From positions 22,524,650 to 22,588,649 of the forward strand of contig NC_134026.1 of the NCBI RefSeq assembly GCF_964204645.1: a DNA stretch of 64,000 bases, in the 5' to 3' direction. Below, piece by piece: positions 33,960-47,845 of this stretch (the first letter of the stretch is position 1; each line of letters begins with the position of its first letter). The stretch comes from Tubulanus polymorphus (lineage: Eukaryota > Nemertea > Palaeonemertea > Tubulaniformes > Tubulanidae). The notes under the pieces are model-generated. The model was not told where the DNA came from. It did no database searches and was given only the letters and a program-made list of their open reading frames with translations. The translations under genes were made by a program, and so were the position numbers.

Positions 33960-34933
33960 GATCACAGGTCTAAATACACTATGAATTTTAGCGAGCGAAG
34001 TCTGATCTATTACTCCTATATAGATCGTTGAACCACCGGTTTAAATAGTCCATGTATCCGCAACGAGCCGTGACATGTTTGACCGAATGTCATGTGATTA
34101 CTAAACGGTTTCGATACGAAACTCTAGTTGGCCCTCGCGGTGTGTTTTTTTCTTATCAAAATGCTGTCAAAATACGAAATACGTGCGCGTTTAAAATTCT
34201 ACGAATAAATTTGACATATTTTTTCATAATGGAATTGTATGATTGAGTGAAATAATTCGGGTAGATTATTTCCAGTCTTCGGCATTGCGCAGTTTTGTCG
34301 ACAGAAGTCCATCCAGAAATTGCTTCGTGAATTGGAAAATCGTGGCTTTATCATTTTTGCAGTCAAGTATGCTCACGAAGTTTCAGAATTCACAACCACA
34401 AACCGAAATCTAGATGCTTTCCCAAAAATCTTGATAGAGTCCATCGAAAATATGGGATTAGGTTGGCTTTGAAGAATCGGAACGAGCACACCTGTATCGA
34501 CGAACGATGTTTTCATTTTACTACGAAATAAATAAATTAGGAAGGGTGTATCGAACGAACAAAAGCAATGAAAAATGATTTCCAATAATATACTATCATA
34601 ATCAGATCGCAGACTAAAAATACGCGCACGATACGTTATGGCATCGCGGGGTGTCGGAATGAGTCTCGATGTATTGACAAAGTTGCTGCGAGTCATTAAC
34701 GTTAGACTATTATATCGACACAAGGCTCATATGTAAAACGCTCATTTGCCATAGAAATTGATCAGAATACATATCAACAGTTATATCACCGTTTCAATGA
34801 AGCTTCACAATTTTACAACAACCACGTTGATCATTATTTTCGATTGGGAATCATGAAAATCTCCATGGCCACGGGTGTTGTCACTTCAAGTGATAATTTC
34901 ACATGGTGGATCGTTGGTTGAGTAAATACGGTT
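33960..34933. other. Divergent promoter region between linker histone and MAM/LDLa genes
   Basis: About 970 bp of AT-rich sequence between two divergent start codons, expected to contain both promoters. I see no repeat, RNA gene or coding exon. The minus-strand open frame around 34373-34723 shows nothing recognisable. Confidence 0.5.
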
Positions 34934-37062
34934 ATGGGAGGCAGTGATCGGGATAATTCTTTACATTCGAAAATATTATTAGGAATATTTCTAATTTTCG
35001 AGATGAAAATAACAGGAGCAATTGCATTTGAGAGTGAGTTTATATTTTTGATATAAGATAATTTTCTAAAACTTGGGATATAAATATATGATATTTTTCG
35101 TAGATGCTATAATAAAAACCCCTGGAACCGCGATGCGCTTAAACTGCGACTTTGAGTCAGCATGCCGATTATCTCTTTCCGAACAATTCGAAATAGTGCC
35201 AGCCCGGAAGATGCCTCCTTTCAAGGACCATACGCTCAACGGTAAGTATTTTTTAACTTTCGGCAAATTTTCTGAACCTATTTCTAAAGATAAATCATCA
35301 ATTCAAGCTAAGACAGGTAAATGGCAGCCTTATATGTTCGTCGCAAATATTCTATTTGAAAATATGCACCAGTTCACACCCTTTTTGGTACATTTTGGTA
35401 CGTGTTCAGTAGAAATCTTATATAGTTAACCAGTGGTAATCTAATCATTTCCAAATTGTTTTTTTTTTCATATTCTTGAATTTTGAGATATCATATAATG
35501 CATGCTAATATTGTGCATATTGTGCATATGCATGCGATTCTTACAAATCTTTCATTTACGACCCATTACGAATTTCAGACGCAAGCGGGACTTTATTGAA
35601 TGTTGACACATCTCGCAGCGGTGAAATGTCAATTAAATCTCCATGGCTCTCGTCATCCGAAGTTGTCAATGCCACTACTTGCATTAACTTCTGGTTTTAT
35701 TCGAAAATCGTAAGAAGTACGCGACGAGGCCGAACCCGTCCGATCTCTCTGAACACCTCAGTCATCACTGCAGATGGCGAACACGTTTTCTATGAAATCG
35801 GCATCTATGGTATCTTGTCCGAATGGCGGGAATTCGACTGGAACGTGCTTCTTGGTGGCCGAGATTATATGGTAAGAATTATGCGCACTTTTTTACTTTT
35901 TAGATTAGATATATACTACAGATTCAAATAATGTCATTTCTTAGCAATTATTACTTGGCAACTTAGCGGATTGAATAATGGACAACGATTCCTTTTCAGG
36001 TAGTATTGACTGTATCATGGCCATCTTTCCTGAAGGTTAATTTCTTGGTGTTCGATGATTTTCAATTCGCAGATGAATCCTGTACAGAGTTAAGTAAGCG
36101 AAAATCATTTTTCTATCTTGAATGGATTTAAACCAGTTAATCAATGAAATAATTTTGTCGTGATCGGCTTGAATTCAATGTTTTATGATCTCTTTACATG
36201 ACGCCGAGAGAGGAGATGTCATTTTATCAGGATGTTCCAGTGTCCGAACGGAACCTGTTTAGACCACCGGCATATTTGTGATGGTAGCGATGACTGCGGG
36301 GATGGAGCCGATGAAGCCGACCATTGCGGTAAGGACAACCAGCAAGCAGGTTGGAGCATGGACGTAACTAGATCGAAGATGCCGACTTAACGTCGTCACT
36401 CCAGCTACACCGTGGAACTGTTCTAAAGGCACTTTTCCGACTGTCACGCCAAGGTGCAGCTAACCCGTTTTTTGCAGTCTTCCTTTGAACTAGTCTGGTG
36501 CGCCGTCCTTCTACTAGTTTATACGTCCACAGTAATCATTTGACAAATGATAACTGCAAGCACAAGTTATTAAGTTACAACTGCAACATGTTTGTGATGC
36601 CATTAATTACTGGTGATGAAAGAGGTCATGAAATGATGAAATTGATGCCGGCATGATGGCTCTCAACATGACCCGATTGCCAGGCTAAAATGCTTGAAAT
36701 TGTGGGGGAACCACAATTCAGACAACGGAAGCTTGTTTTACAAAATACTAAGGAAAAAAAACGAAACAAAAAATTGTGCCTAATTTCTTGTTTTAATTTC
36801 AGTTGTTGCATCGAACTACATTTTCGTCGCAGTCCTTTTGGGAATTAGCGGTTCGATGGTTGTAACATTTATTCTTTACCGTCGAAGACTCAAAAAAATT
36901 GAACACAAAGGGTATTATTCGGTATTGAGGCAGCAGAACTCTTCCAGACGAACTTGTAAAGCGAGAACCAGTGAACCGGACACTCAAACCCATTTACTTG
37001 CTTTATATCACCAGTACTATATACAATCTCTGTCATCCAAACACAATTCGACTTACGTATAA
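34934..37062 (+). CDS. Single-pass membrane protein with MAM-like and LDL-receptor class A domains
   Basis: Exons 34934-35033, 35104-35241, 35579-35871, 36000-36093, 36209-36328 and 36803-37062 join in phase to give 334 residues. Residues 13-30 ([18 protein letters not shown]) form a signal peptide, which favours the ATG at 34934 over that at 35003. Residues about 43-208 resemble a MAM domain: [10 protein letters not shown] at the start, [21 protein letters not shown], and [16 protein letters not shown] at the end. Residues about 212-248 are an LDLa module with six Cys in the right spacing and a calcium-binding tail ([17 protein letters not shown]). A transmembrane helix follows at about 254-274 ([21 protein letters not shown]), then a basic Tyr-containing cytoplasmic tail of about 60 residues. 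The exon 5 acceptor at 36209 is weak in pyrimidines, but it is the one that keeps frame and supplies the first LDLa Cys. The ligand is unknown. AATAAA at 37117. Confidence 0.82.
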
Positions 37063-39130
37063 AAATCTCTGAAAAAGATATACTAGCGAGATGTCCGATG
37101 TTAGGTTTGAAATGGCAATAAAGAAATCAAATATTGAAATTTACTGTTTTTGATATGACATTACCCAGTTAAAAGGCACGGGTGGACATTGAAGTCAGTT
37201 TTTCTATCGATGGAAGTTTTCACCTTAGCACCAGAATCCGCCGAAAAACGTGGAGAAGCTATTCAAGCACCAAAACCGTTTGGAATCGTGCATGGAAAAA
37301 TCGAAAATCGTTCGGATGCCTTCTTGAAATGATCTATCTGTCTATCGTGCGTGCTCCAGTCTGGACGGACACTTTCGATTGAAAGATCTGTCAATGTATA
37401 CCCGAAATTCTCCGGGTAAAATGTCAGAAAATGCCCTGAAAGTTGTTACAGAAGATAATAAGTTAAAGAAAGATATTTTCTGTGATCAATTCTTCGCAGC
37501 GTAAAATTGAACAAGAAATTCACGTAGATGCTTAGAACACAGGAAAGAAACACCGGTGCCTGGCCTATATGGGATTCGAAACCAATTTATATCATGTTGA
37601 ATTGAATAATGTTGAATTGAATTGTTGAAGTCTTCGGGTGCCGCTAGGTAGTGCTGTATTCGTTCTACGCGATCGTACTTTCGATTTCTTGCTTAAATTC
37701 ACGGTTGCGAAATATATGAATTAGCATGTTAATGAGCTCTATATAAAATCTAATACATGTTGAATATTTTTGTAAAAGTTTATACGCTCTAAACTATCGA
37801 AATTTTGTGGATAATATCCAAAATGAATCAAATGACAGTTACTTCCGGGTTTTTGACAGTCTGGGTTTAATATAGTCAGTAACCTGTCTGTGGTTTAGTT
37901 TCACGATCGGATATTTTCACAAACCACAGTCAGGAATGGGAAGGTCATTTTTGTATGAAATCTTCGTCAGCCAATTTGACTGACGAGTAATTTGCCTGGC
38001 ATTTCATTGTCTCTTAAGATATCTGTCTAATTTTTGTTGTAATCGACGCACAACAGATTCGTAGTTTGTCTGATACCTATAACACCTCACCTGACGATCT
38101 TAATCCATGTGCAAATCGGCCGTAAAGTGAGAGTAAATTTCCGTCCAGTCAACAGCTGCCATTTCGAAAATTACTGGAGGTGCTGGCACCTGTGGACTGA
38201 GGCCAGGACAACAGCACAAACTAACGAAGCGAAACGACGAAATTAAAAAAAATTAAGAAATCAATACTTATTTACATTTTGCTTTTACCATAAATTTAAT
38301 AATTCATTATTTGTTATGGAAAACACGAAGATTTGAAATAAAAGTTGGAAAACCATCAAAAATAAAAATTGTCGTTTCGTCTTGAAAGTTTTATATAAAT
38401 CCTTGTAGGTCCCCTTGTCTTATCATGCAACATGTGCAATACAGAGAAATGGCGGCCAATGGCGAAATTTGTGGAGAAATTAATCAATTTCTCAAAATAA
38501 TGTTGATTAATCACTCGAAACATACATAAAATTGGATTATTTCGAAAGGTACCTGTGTTAGTTTGTGAATTAAGCCATTAATTGTGGACTGAAGTGAATA
38601 GAAAGTATATTTTTGAAGTGTTACTTTTTTCAACCGTGTTTTGGTCCTTGTCATCCCTAACGTTGGTATAAGCCCATCCGATTATAAAAAGCTTACCACC
38701 AACGATTAGGTAACTAACTAGGTTTAATACGTTCCGCATCTACAGAAATGTAATTTTCACATTTTCCACCAAGGCGCAACAATATCTATTTCTATTTGTC
38801 GAGTCCATTCCTCCACAAAACTAATTTTACATTCCAAATAGGTTTATAGAAAGTTAAATGGTCAATAAAAAATGGAAAATGTATAAGATGGCGGTAATAT
38901 TGCCATGCCACCCTAAAAATCCTTGCATATAAAGGCCTCTGCTAGGAAAAATGTTCGACCCCTATGTTGAAAGAATTATGTGATAAAGCTTTGCTCGCTA
39001 CAAATGCTTTGATAGAACATTTTCAAAACTAGTTCGTGAAATTAGTCACAGAAATCGAGACTTATCTAAATCTACAACTAATGCTAATATGCATTTTCTT
39101 CAAATTTCGAGAGTTTCAGTAGACGTCGCT
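37063..39130. other. Intergenic region upstream of WASHC5
   Basis: About 2 kb of AT-rich sequence. The AATAAA at 37117 ends the previous gene. A small inverted repeat pairs TCTGTGGTTT near 37889 with AAACCACAG near 37921. No coding region or RNA gene was recognised; the promoter and 5' UTR of the strumpellin gene should lie at its right end. Confidence 0.45.
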
Positions 39131-42100
39131 ATGGACTTTCTAGCCGAGAACAACCCGTGCGGTCAGAATATACTGCGTCTCGTTTCAAGGGGAAACGCTA
39201 TTATTGCGGAATTGCTTCGTTTATCAGATTTTATCCCGCCTGTTTTTAAACTAGAAAACAAACAAGACATTCAAAAATATGGCGAGCTGATGGCAGACTT
39301 CAGCTATTTCCAAAGCGCTGAATATTTCGATAACAAAATCGATTCGAAGGCAGTGAGTTCAAAATTTCATACGTGTATGATCTCAATGATTGGAATATTC
39401 GTATAAATTTTGTGATCATTTTTGTTTTCAGGAGCTGCAAGATTTAGACGAAGAATTTCGTGAAAATCATATTGAAATTTTAACGCGGTTTTACCTGGCG
39501 TTTGAAAGTGTGCACAAATATGTGGTCGATTTGAATCACTACATCAGTGAATTAGACGAATGTGTCTATGTTCACCAAACCCTTGAATCTGTCCTGCTAA
39601 ACGAGGATGGCAAGCAACTACTGGTAAGATATGATAAGATCCGCTAATCTTTGCTTATCATCGATGAATTGTGACCATGAGGCTTAGATCCTATATTGCA
39701 TGTTCAGTCGCGGTGGCAAGATTCTGTTCCCTGGCTATGACTTGATGCTTTGATTTGTATGTCTGCAAAGAAGTCTGATCCTTGCTGAACAAATTATAAA
39801 TTTGTATAATACATTTCAGTGTGAAGGGCTTTATCTCTATGGAATTATGTTAATCCTTCTGGATCTTAAAATTGAGGGGCCTGTTCGAGAAAGAATGCTG
39901 GTTTCCTATCACAGATACAGGTGTGTTTTCGATATCTTCAGTTCCTTTGAAGACTTGGAAGTTTCATAAGATCTTCTTCCACTTCTGAATATTTCAAATA
40001 ATTCCAGCGCTCAAAATGCAGCCATCAATTCTAATATCGATGATGTCTGCAACTTGTTACGAAATACTAACTTTTCCAATACTCCTGGAACAAGAAGACC
40101 AGCCAGTTATCCTGAATCTTATTTTGGGTAAGTATCTGTTAGGAACTGTAATACCAAGATATCTTGCATACAGCAAATGATAATTTGATATTCATCATTT
40201 TATTGTAAAAGAGAGCTTCATATGCAGCTCACATATCAAATAATATAAAAATATAAAATGTGACGGGGCGTTATACAGGAGGTTGACTGTAATAGGATCA
40301 TCAAAATCGTAATACATTTCAAGGGCAGAATTCTAAATGAAAATGTCCACTTAATTACAGACGAATACCAATTGATAATGATTTCGTCAGCATGGTAATT
40401 GGTCGCCTTCGTTCCGACGATATCTACAATCAGATATCGGCTTATCCGATGCCGGAACACCGCAGCACAGCTTTAGCCAATCAGGCGGCTATGTTATACG
40501 TTTGCTTGTATTTTGCACCATCGATTCTACACAACCAACAAGCGATTATGAGGGAGATTGTTGATAAACACTTCCCTGATAATTGGGTGAGTAATTCAAT
40601 CCTGTATTCTTTTACTAGAGATAATTTTTGGAAAAGCATGTTATACCAATAATGATGAAAGATCCACTAATTTGAATGCAAAAGGAAAATTTTTAAAATC
40701 TTTAGATTGTCATTAATTTATTACGTTATTTCATAGAGTAAAAAGTGATGCTACACTTATTGTACAATTTGTACGTCATATTGCAGGTTATATCAATATA
40801 TATGGGTATAACAGTCAATCTGCTCGATGCCTGGACACCGTATAAAGCTGCTCTGACTGCTCTCAGTAACACACTGGATACAAATAACATTCGCCAGTTA
40901 GTAAGTGTCTACGTTGATAAACATTACTAACATTGTTGTATGGATATGCATTAAATCTTTATTGATACAAAATTGTAGTGACAGTTCTTAAAAAGGGCGT
41001 TTACCACCGAATAAAAAGGTTTGGACCCCTCCCTATGGATATGAAAGCTAGATATAGTCTTGATAATAATACATTCATCCATGGAGCATACATCATAAAA
41101 TATGAGTTTTTAGTTAATCAGCACATTTATATCATATTTTTCTTTCAATACCAAAACTGTTTCATTATCAACAGGCAACAAGGTTTGCTGGTAAGGTACA
41201 GAAATTGATGCCCGCTGTTCAGAAATACCTGAAAGAAGGTGTTTTAGAGGATGAGTTTGTATTGGATAACGTACCAAAACTCATCAATGTCCTACGTGAG
41301 GCGAATGTTACCATACGCTGGATGATGTTACATACATCAATCCTTAGTTCGAGTATGTCTGCTTTTCATAGAATCATTCGATCAATTTTGCGAAATGTTT
41401 GACGCTGGAATTGTTTCTTATACTGATTGAATTTGTTTTCAAAGGTGCCGAAGCGAACAAGCGCTGTCGTCAGATAAGAGATCAAGTTATCGCAGACAGC
41501 AGATACAGTCCATTGGTGGTATTCAATTTACTCCTGAATACAGGACAGTTCGAATTCAAACTGAAAGAGGTAAAATTTATTGTTTTTGTCCCGTCAATTT
41601 TAGTAAAGAGTTTATGCCGAATAGCACTCGATCTTACCTTTACTGTAGTTATTCAAACGTATGTTGCTTGAGAAAAAGGAGAACTGGGAGAAATATAAAA
41701 AGGAAGGCAGTGAGAGAATGCAAGAGCTCAGTGAAGTGTTCTCCGGGACAAAACCTCTTACGAGAGTTGAGAAAAATGGTATGTAATTTGAGTTAAATCT
41801 ATTTTTAACTGACTTAAGGTTAAAGCTCCAGTGGACTATTGCATTCACTTTTCGTCTGTCTGTTTGGTTGTCTGTTGTCAGATTGTCAAGCATTTCATCA
41901 AGTGGCCATGGTGTCCCTGGATCCCTAGTTGTTATCTGGAGTTTGCTATCAGTTTTATTTGTTAATTTCTAGATAATCTGCAAGCATGGTTTGGTGATAT
42001 GAATAAACAAATTGATTCCCTTGCGTATGATGATTCAACTTCTGTGGGCAGGAAGATTGTTCAGCTTATTCAAGCTTTAGAAGGGGTTTGTTTCATTTTG

Positions 42101-45100
42101 AAAGTCACATGAAATGATCACACTTTATTGTCCCTCCCTATAATATAATATATTGTCCCTATATATCCTCCTAGATAATTTGAAAGGCTCTACATATTTA
42201 ATGGCAGTATTCATTGACAGGTGCAAGAATTTCACCAGTTGGACAGTAACATGCAAGTTATGCAGTTTCTGTTGGACACTCGGAAATATCTGAATCAGAT
42301 GATCCGTACTATTAACATCAATGAAGAAGTGCTTATCACTATTCAGATAGTGGCAGATATATCATATGCATGGTGTATCATCGATAGGTATGTAGCCGAA
42401 GATTTTTTAAATCAATTAAGAATGATTGCTAAAACAGCAATCCATCACTGAATGTAAAGTGAAGATGATTTAGTTTTACCAGCGACTACAAGTGATTAAA
42501 ATAGACAGTGGTTTGATTTCAGTTTCACTCAAGAAATGCAGAATGGTATCAAACAAGATCCATCATTGGTGATAAAGCTTCGTGCAACATTTCTTAAGGT
42601 AAGTACAATGCTTATTAATGGATAAAAACGAGACAATACCCCATAACCAACACAGTATTTGATTTCTCTCTATTTGATGAATGTTTTAGATGTCATCTGC
42701 TCTTGAAATTCCTCTACTGCGAATAAATCAAGCCAATAGTCCCGATTTGATAAGTGTGTCGCAGTACTATTCTGGAGAATTGGTTGCATATGTCCGAAAA
42801 GTCTTACAAGTGAGTTGTATATCCTCAAATGTGGAACTGGACCAGAATTTTACTTGAAGTAGTACACAAACCTATTCACAGGAAAACTTTTTTTTTTAAC
42901 AGATCATTCCACAAACAATGTTTGCCCTTCTGGCAAAAATTATTCATATTCTGACACATCAGATGCATGAACTACCAACAAGATTAGAAAAAGAGAAAAT
43001 GCGTGAATATGCTCAACTGGATGAAAGATTTGAGGTATTGTACATTTACCAGTACTTTAAATTAATCTTTTCATAAAGAATGTAACTATGTGGTTGGAAG
43101 AGGACTAAAACTTCTCTTAATGCTTTAAGATGCATACGGACTAAGGGACGCCTACATCTGTTATCTTTGTAATTAAATAGGTGGCGCAATTGACTCATTC
43201 AATATCTGTATTTACCGAAGGGATTTTGATGATGAAAACGACCTTAGTTGGAATAATCAAGGTACTACTAGATAGAAGACCTCCTACTATGGAGAAGCCA
43301 TCACTTATTTTACATTCAACCGATTTTTTCCAATGCAGGTCGATCCGAAGCAACTTTTGGAAGATGGAATCAGGAAAGAACTGGTTCAACGTGTAGCTTT
43401 AGCTTTACATCAAGGACTTATTTTTAACCAGAAAGCGAAGGTATCGTCAGAAACTATTAGTGTTATCAACCAGATAGTACCTCATAAACTTGTAGCTTGC
43501 ATCTAGTTTTGATGCATTTACAGTAGCTCCTTGTTAAAACAATTCAATATGAGAAACTGAAATTTCAGCCGCGAACAAGATTTCATCGAAATTATATGAG
43601 ATGGTGGATTAAATTTTGCAACCTTTATTACTAGCATAATTGTTGAATACTTACAGTCGAGTGAATTGATTCCGAGACTGGAAGCTTTAGGAGCTACGAT
43701 GGATGGATTCAGACGATCGTTCGAGTATATACAGGATTATGTCAATATTTCTGGCTTGAAAATATGGCAAGAAGAAATGTCCCGAATTATCAACTTCAAC
43801 GTTGAACTCGAGTGCAACAGCTTTCTTCGAACTAAGGTAGATTGACACAATAAACTGATCTCACAACTTTGGAACACTTAGTCCAGATCACATTTTTCCG
43901 CTATGACAATCGGTCTAAGATTTTACCTTGGCCAGAAATTGTATTCTTAACTAACTCCTTTGTTCACAGATTCAAGAATGGCAAAGTGTCTATCAATCCT
44001 CGACAATACGCATTCCAACGTACCCGCCTGTCGATAACCAGTCTGTAAACTTCATTGGACGTTTAGCTCGGGAAATTATTAGAATTACTGATCCGAAGTA
44101 AGTGATCTTAAGAAAACAAGATAAGATCTGCAGAAATTGAAAGTTATGGGTATAAGCTACAGGTAAATTGCATGGCTAAAGATGACTGTTGATATTGATC
44201 AATTCAGGACTACTAGTTATATCGATCAGATGAACAACTGGTACGATTATCGATCAAAACAGGAAGTCATGAATATGAGGATGTTCCGTCGATTAGAGGT
44301 GAATTAACTGTCTTATTACCTCTTACCCCTTAGCATATCTAAAACTGTCACCGAGCACTCCTTACTGGATCATGAGCGTTGTTAGCAAATCAACATTTCA
44401 CATAACACCATAATGTTTGTTTCTTTCAGAGAGGTGTTGGTACATTCGGTTTGACAGGACTTGATCGATTGATGAGTTTTATGATTGTTCAGGAATTGCA
44501 GAACTTCATATTAAGACTCAAACGTAACGTGTTCAAGGACAAAATGACCATGGAGGTTTTTGGCACACTGCTCAAATCGGTTGCACCAGTCAAAGGAATC
44601 ATAGGTAAAAGGATAAATTTAATCGGGCTCGATTGCATTAAAAGAAAGATATTTTACAAAGCATTTAGGTTGTGCCTTCATGGAAATATCAAAGCTGATG
44701 GCTTAACAGATTAAAGTTCACATCTCTTTAACATAGAATTGTTTACGAACTTAGCCCTAGATGTGTGAGAGGATATACTCCAATATTTCTGTTTTTTAAG
44801 CACAACCTCAAAGAGTTTACTCGGCTGCTTCCTCAAAGATAACAAAAATCTGGCCCTTATTTCTGGATATGATATTGAAGGTGAGAATTGCTGTTAATTT
44901 GTTATTATTTGTGTTCTAATTTCCCTTCTACGTGTGTTCATATTGCAATCCTTCATTGTAGGTTGGACAAATGCAGTTATTAAGAAGGCAAATCATCAAT
45001 GAGCTCAATACAAGCTGTAAATTTGATTCTAAATTCCTTGCCAGCTCACTACAAACACTGAATGAGTAAGTATATTTGTGTATTGTAGGTACTTTTATCG

Positions 45101-46151
45101 GTAGAAGGTATCTAGAGAGTGAGAAATTGGATTGTTGATACAGAATATTTACAATATTTTGAATATATTACAAATTATCATTTTAGGGCACTTTTGGCCG
45201 ATATCGAAAGGCATTATCAAGATCCTACAAAACCGTATCCAAAAGAAGACAATCCCCTTATGTATGAGTTGACTTCATACTTGGAAAATGCTGGTATTAC
45301 GAAACCACTGACCAAGATTTACATCACTACTGAGAAAATGCCATACCTCGCCATCTTCCTGTTCATGCTAGTCATTTCGCAACTGCCAAAACTAGTCTAT
45401 ATGAAGACAGTAGGTAAGAGTCGATACACAAATTTCAAATGATACAAGTGGTACTGGTAAACCATTTGACCTATGTGTCCGCTATAGCTATGAATAAAAG
45501 CATGTTGCAGTCTGTATGCATACGTATGGTATTATTTTTAGGGAGCATGGTGTGTAAGAAGCCAGCAGAGCCGCTGGATGGTCCCCCATTTGTTGTAGGA
45601 GTGCTGACTCTACTGCGTCAATTCCATCCAGAGAACACAACGCAGTTCATTTCCTTATTAGGACAATTTGTACGATCACATGTGGAAACTTGTCAAAGCG
45701 CTAAAACTCCCGAACTTCCCCAGGACGTCGTCAACGCTTTAGTTTTCATCGACGATTTTATCTACTACAGTGGAACTTCGAAAAAGGTCAGTAGTAACAT
45801 ATAATTTTTTGTGAAATCAATAATACCAGCGTTTTGACACAAATAACGAGAGAAATCCCACAATAAATTCAGCTAAAGACTATTAGCCATCATCGTACGG
45901 ATGATGGCTAATAGTCTTTAGCCGAAACGTTGCGCAATATATATATATATACTCTTCTATTCAAGTTTCACGTTTTGACTGAATTTATTGTGGGATTTCT
46001 CTCGTTATCATCTTACACGGATATTGTGTATCTTCTCGACTTGACACAAATATTTTCCAATTTTATTTTTGTTCATATTTTGTTTCAGATGGTTGAAAGT
46101 CACATTCCTAGTTACATTATGGACCAATTCAAAGCACTGAATGCTCAGTAA
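39131..46151 (+). CDS. WASHC5: WASH complex subunit 5 (strumpellin)
   Basis: Strumpellin is a core subunit of the WASH complex, which activates Arp2/3 on endosomes. 25 coding exons join in phase: 39131-39352, 39432-39623, 39820-39920, 40008-40127, 40361-40586, 40787-40900, 41175-41352, 41445-41569, 41649-41778, 41973-42085, 42221-42387, 42523-42598, 42690-42809, 42903-43034, 43181-43261, 43339-43440, 43657-43836, 43970-44097, 44208-44298, 44430-44604, 44801-44880, 44962-45065, 45187-45413, 45542-45786 and 46089-46151. The total is 1163 residues; the human protein is 1159. It is recognisable end to end, for example [19 protein letters not shown] at the start, then [93 protein letters not shown] and [13 protein letters not shown], with a short last exon ending LNAQ. 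No frame break is seen. The last intron carries a hairpin-containing insertion (45846-46040). Confidence 0.97.
45846..46040. mobile_element. 195-bp inverted-repeat insertion with 12-bp flanking duplication and hammerhead-like core
   Basis: The 12 bp TTGACACAAATA occurs at 45834-45845 and again at 46041-46052, bracketing the insert. Inside, ACGAGAGAAATCCCACAATA (left) is the complement of the segment ending near 46006. The centre is a nearly perfect palindrome around CGTACG. On the plus strand it reads GGATGATGGCTAA, loop, TTAGCCGAAACG, close to the CUGAUGA-stem-GAAAC core of hammerhead ribozymes. It lies in the last intron of WASHC5. Penelope-like elements are known to carry such motifs, but assignment to them is inference. 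Confidence 0.65.
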
Positions 46152-46504
46152 TTGATTCTGTCATAATCGATGAACATACTGTCTTCTGATACTGGAGCCA
46201 GGTATTGCGGTATTGCGCTCAGGAGATTTTATTGATTGAAAATGAAGTCAAACATAAACCGCAACTGTGGATTTGTTACCAGACGGCTTATATACAAAAT
46301 GTGTAAACATTTCTAATTTTGTGTTAATGATTACTTGTAAAGATACATATATAATGATATCCATGGTGCTATAATTGAAAATATTATTGATAATATCACT
46401 GTAATTACATCACCTCAATTCGTACCTATTTGCAACCATACATGTGTTATAGAATATATAAAAATATAGTCTATGATATCGCGTAATTATGGAATTCCTC
46501 AAGG

Positions 46505-46645
46505 GCCATATGACTTACGAATTACAAGTTACGTTTGACAAATTATGACTTACGTTTTACGAGTTACTAATACATTTCCTTCATCAATATGTTACGATTT
46601 ATGATTTACGTTTTATGACTTATGTTTTACGAATTACACGTTTCA
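46505..46645. repeat. Fragment of the TTACGAATTACG repeat family
   Basis: Degenerate TTACGTTTTACGAATTAC units, in the same style as the arms of the nested element at 18399-19303, including a GTTTCAG(T)CCC end. It looks like a decayed relative. Confidence 0.6.
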
Positions 46646-47845
46646 GTCCCGGAGTTATTTTAGATATATTATAGGCCAGTGTGTGATAATTTTCTGAAGG
46701 GCCTGACCTACCCAGTCAGCGTTAGGATCCCGATTCTATTGTCTCTGCTGTTGTTTTCTGTCATTCAACTTGTCAAGGACTCCAGACCTAAGGATCCATC
46801 ACACATCATTGGAGCCGCTTTCCTTTGAACCCTGGATAGTTTTAAATAACCCCAAGTCCGGGTGGAGTAAAGACATCCATAAGACACATAGTAGAATCAG
46901 CTCTTATTTGTAAAACTTTCGAAATCCAACTTATCTACCATCTCCGGCCACATCAATTATTATCTAGAGACATCAACATGATCTCTACTAGATTATGGTT
47001 AATGTCAACGGGTCACACTGCTTTCTCCGTCCTCTTCTACCCCCCCCCCCCCATTACATAATTTGTATTCATCCTGGACTGTTCATATCTTGTGGTTTCT
47101 ACGGTACCGGTACCCCTGGTTGTTTTCATTTGTCACTTGTTCTGTTAACATTTATTCTGACACATTGCTTTTGTTTATGTCCTGTCAGTTTATATGCTAC
47201 GTAACTTCCGTTTTCTGGTCATTCCATCTGATGATGGCTGTTAGTCAACAGTCGAAATGTTGTGGTTGGTTTCGTTTTAATAGATTATTTCATATAAAAT
47301 TCGAATCATGCGACTTTTTCCGTCAACAACTGTCAACGGGCCCAGTGTAATGTGCAAAGTCGCATTGGTTTTGCCATTGAATCATGTAATCACATAATCA
47401 TGTCTTCCGAACGTGTAAAAGTTTGCCAGCGGACCAACCAGTTGGTGGGATTATTTATTGGGTTGAAAAAAAGAAGTACATTGCAAGAATTAAACACAGG
47501 AGCTCGTATCAGAGTTTTAGGTAGTATAAAAACTGTTGATTAACAGACACTAGATTGACAGATTATCTTTTTTACACTACCTACAACTCCATTGGGATCC
47601 CTGGGTGAAACTGATTGGACAACAGCGATGCCCACCGCACAGTTTGATAAAAATGTTTAACACTTAAATCGATTTAATTTCTTCACTAATTCAGTTTAAC
47701 TTAAATCGATTTAGGCCTTTATCCAGGAGTTGCTATATTAAACTTAACAAATTTCAAAATCAATCATATTTATCCTCATACAACAATTATACAAAATGCC
47801 AGGAGTGCTCGAGGAATTATATATAATGTATGCTCCTCAAACACG

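Noticed and set aside
36231-36328. Using the AG at 36230 as the LDLa exon acceptor
   Set aside because: From the preceding exon's phase it leads to an early TAG; the AG at 36208 keeps the frame and supplies the first cysteine of the LDLa module.
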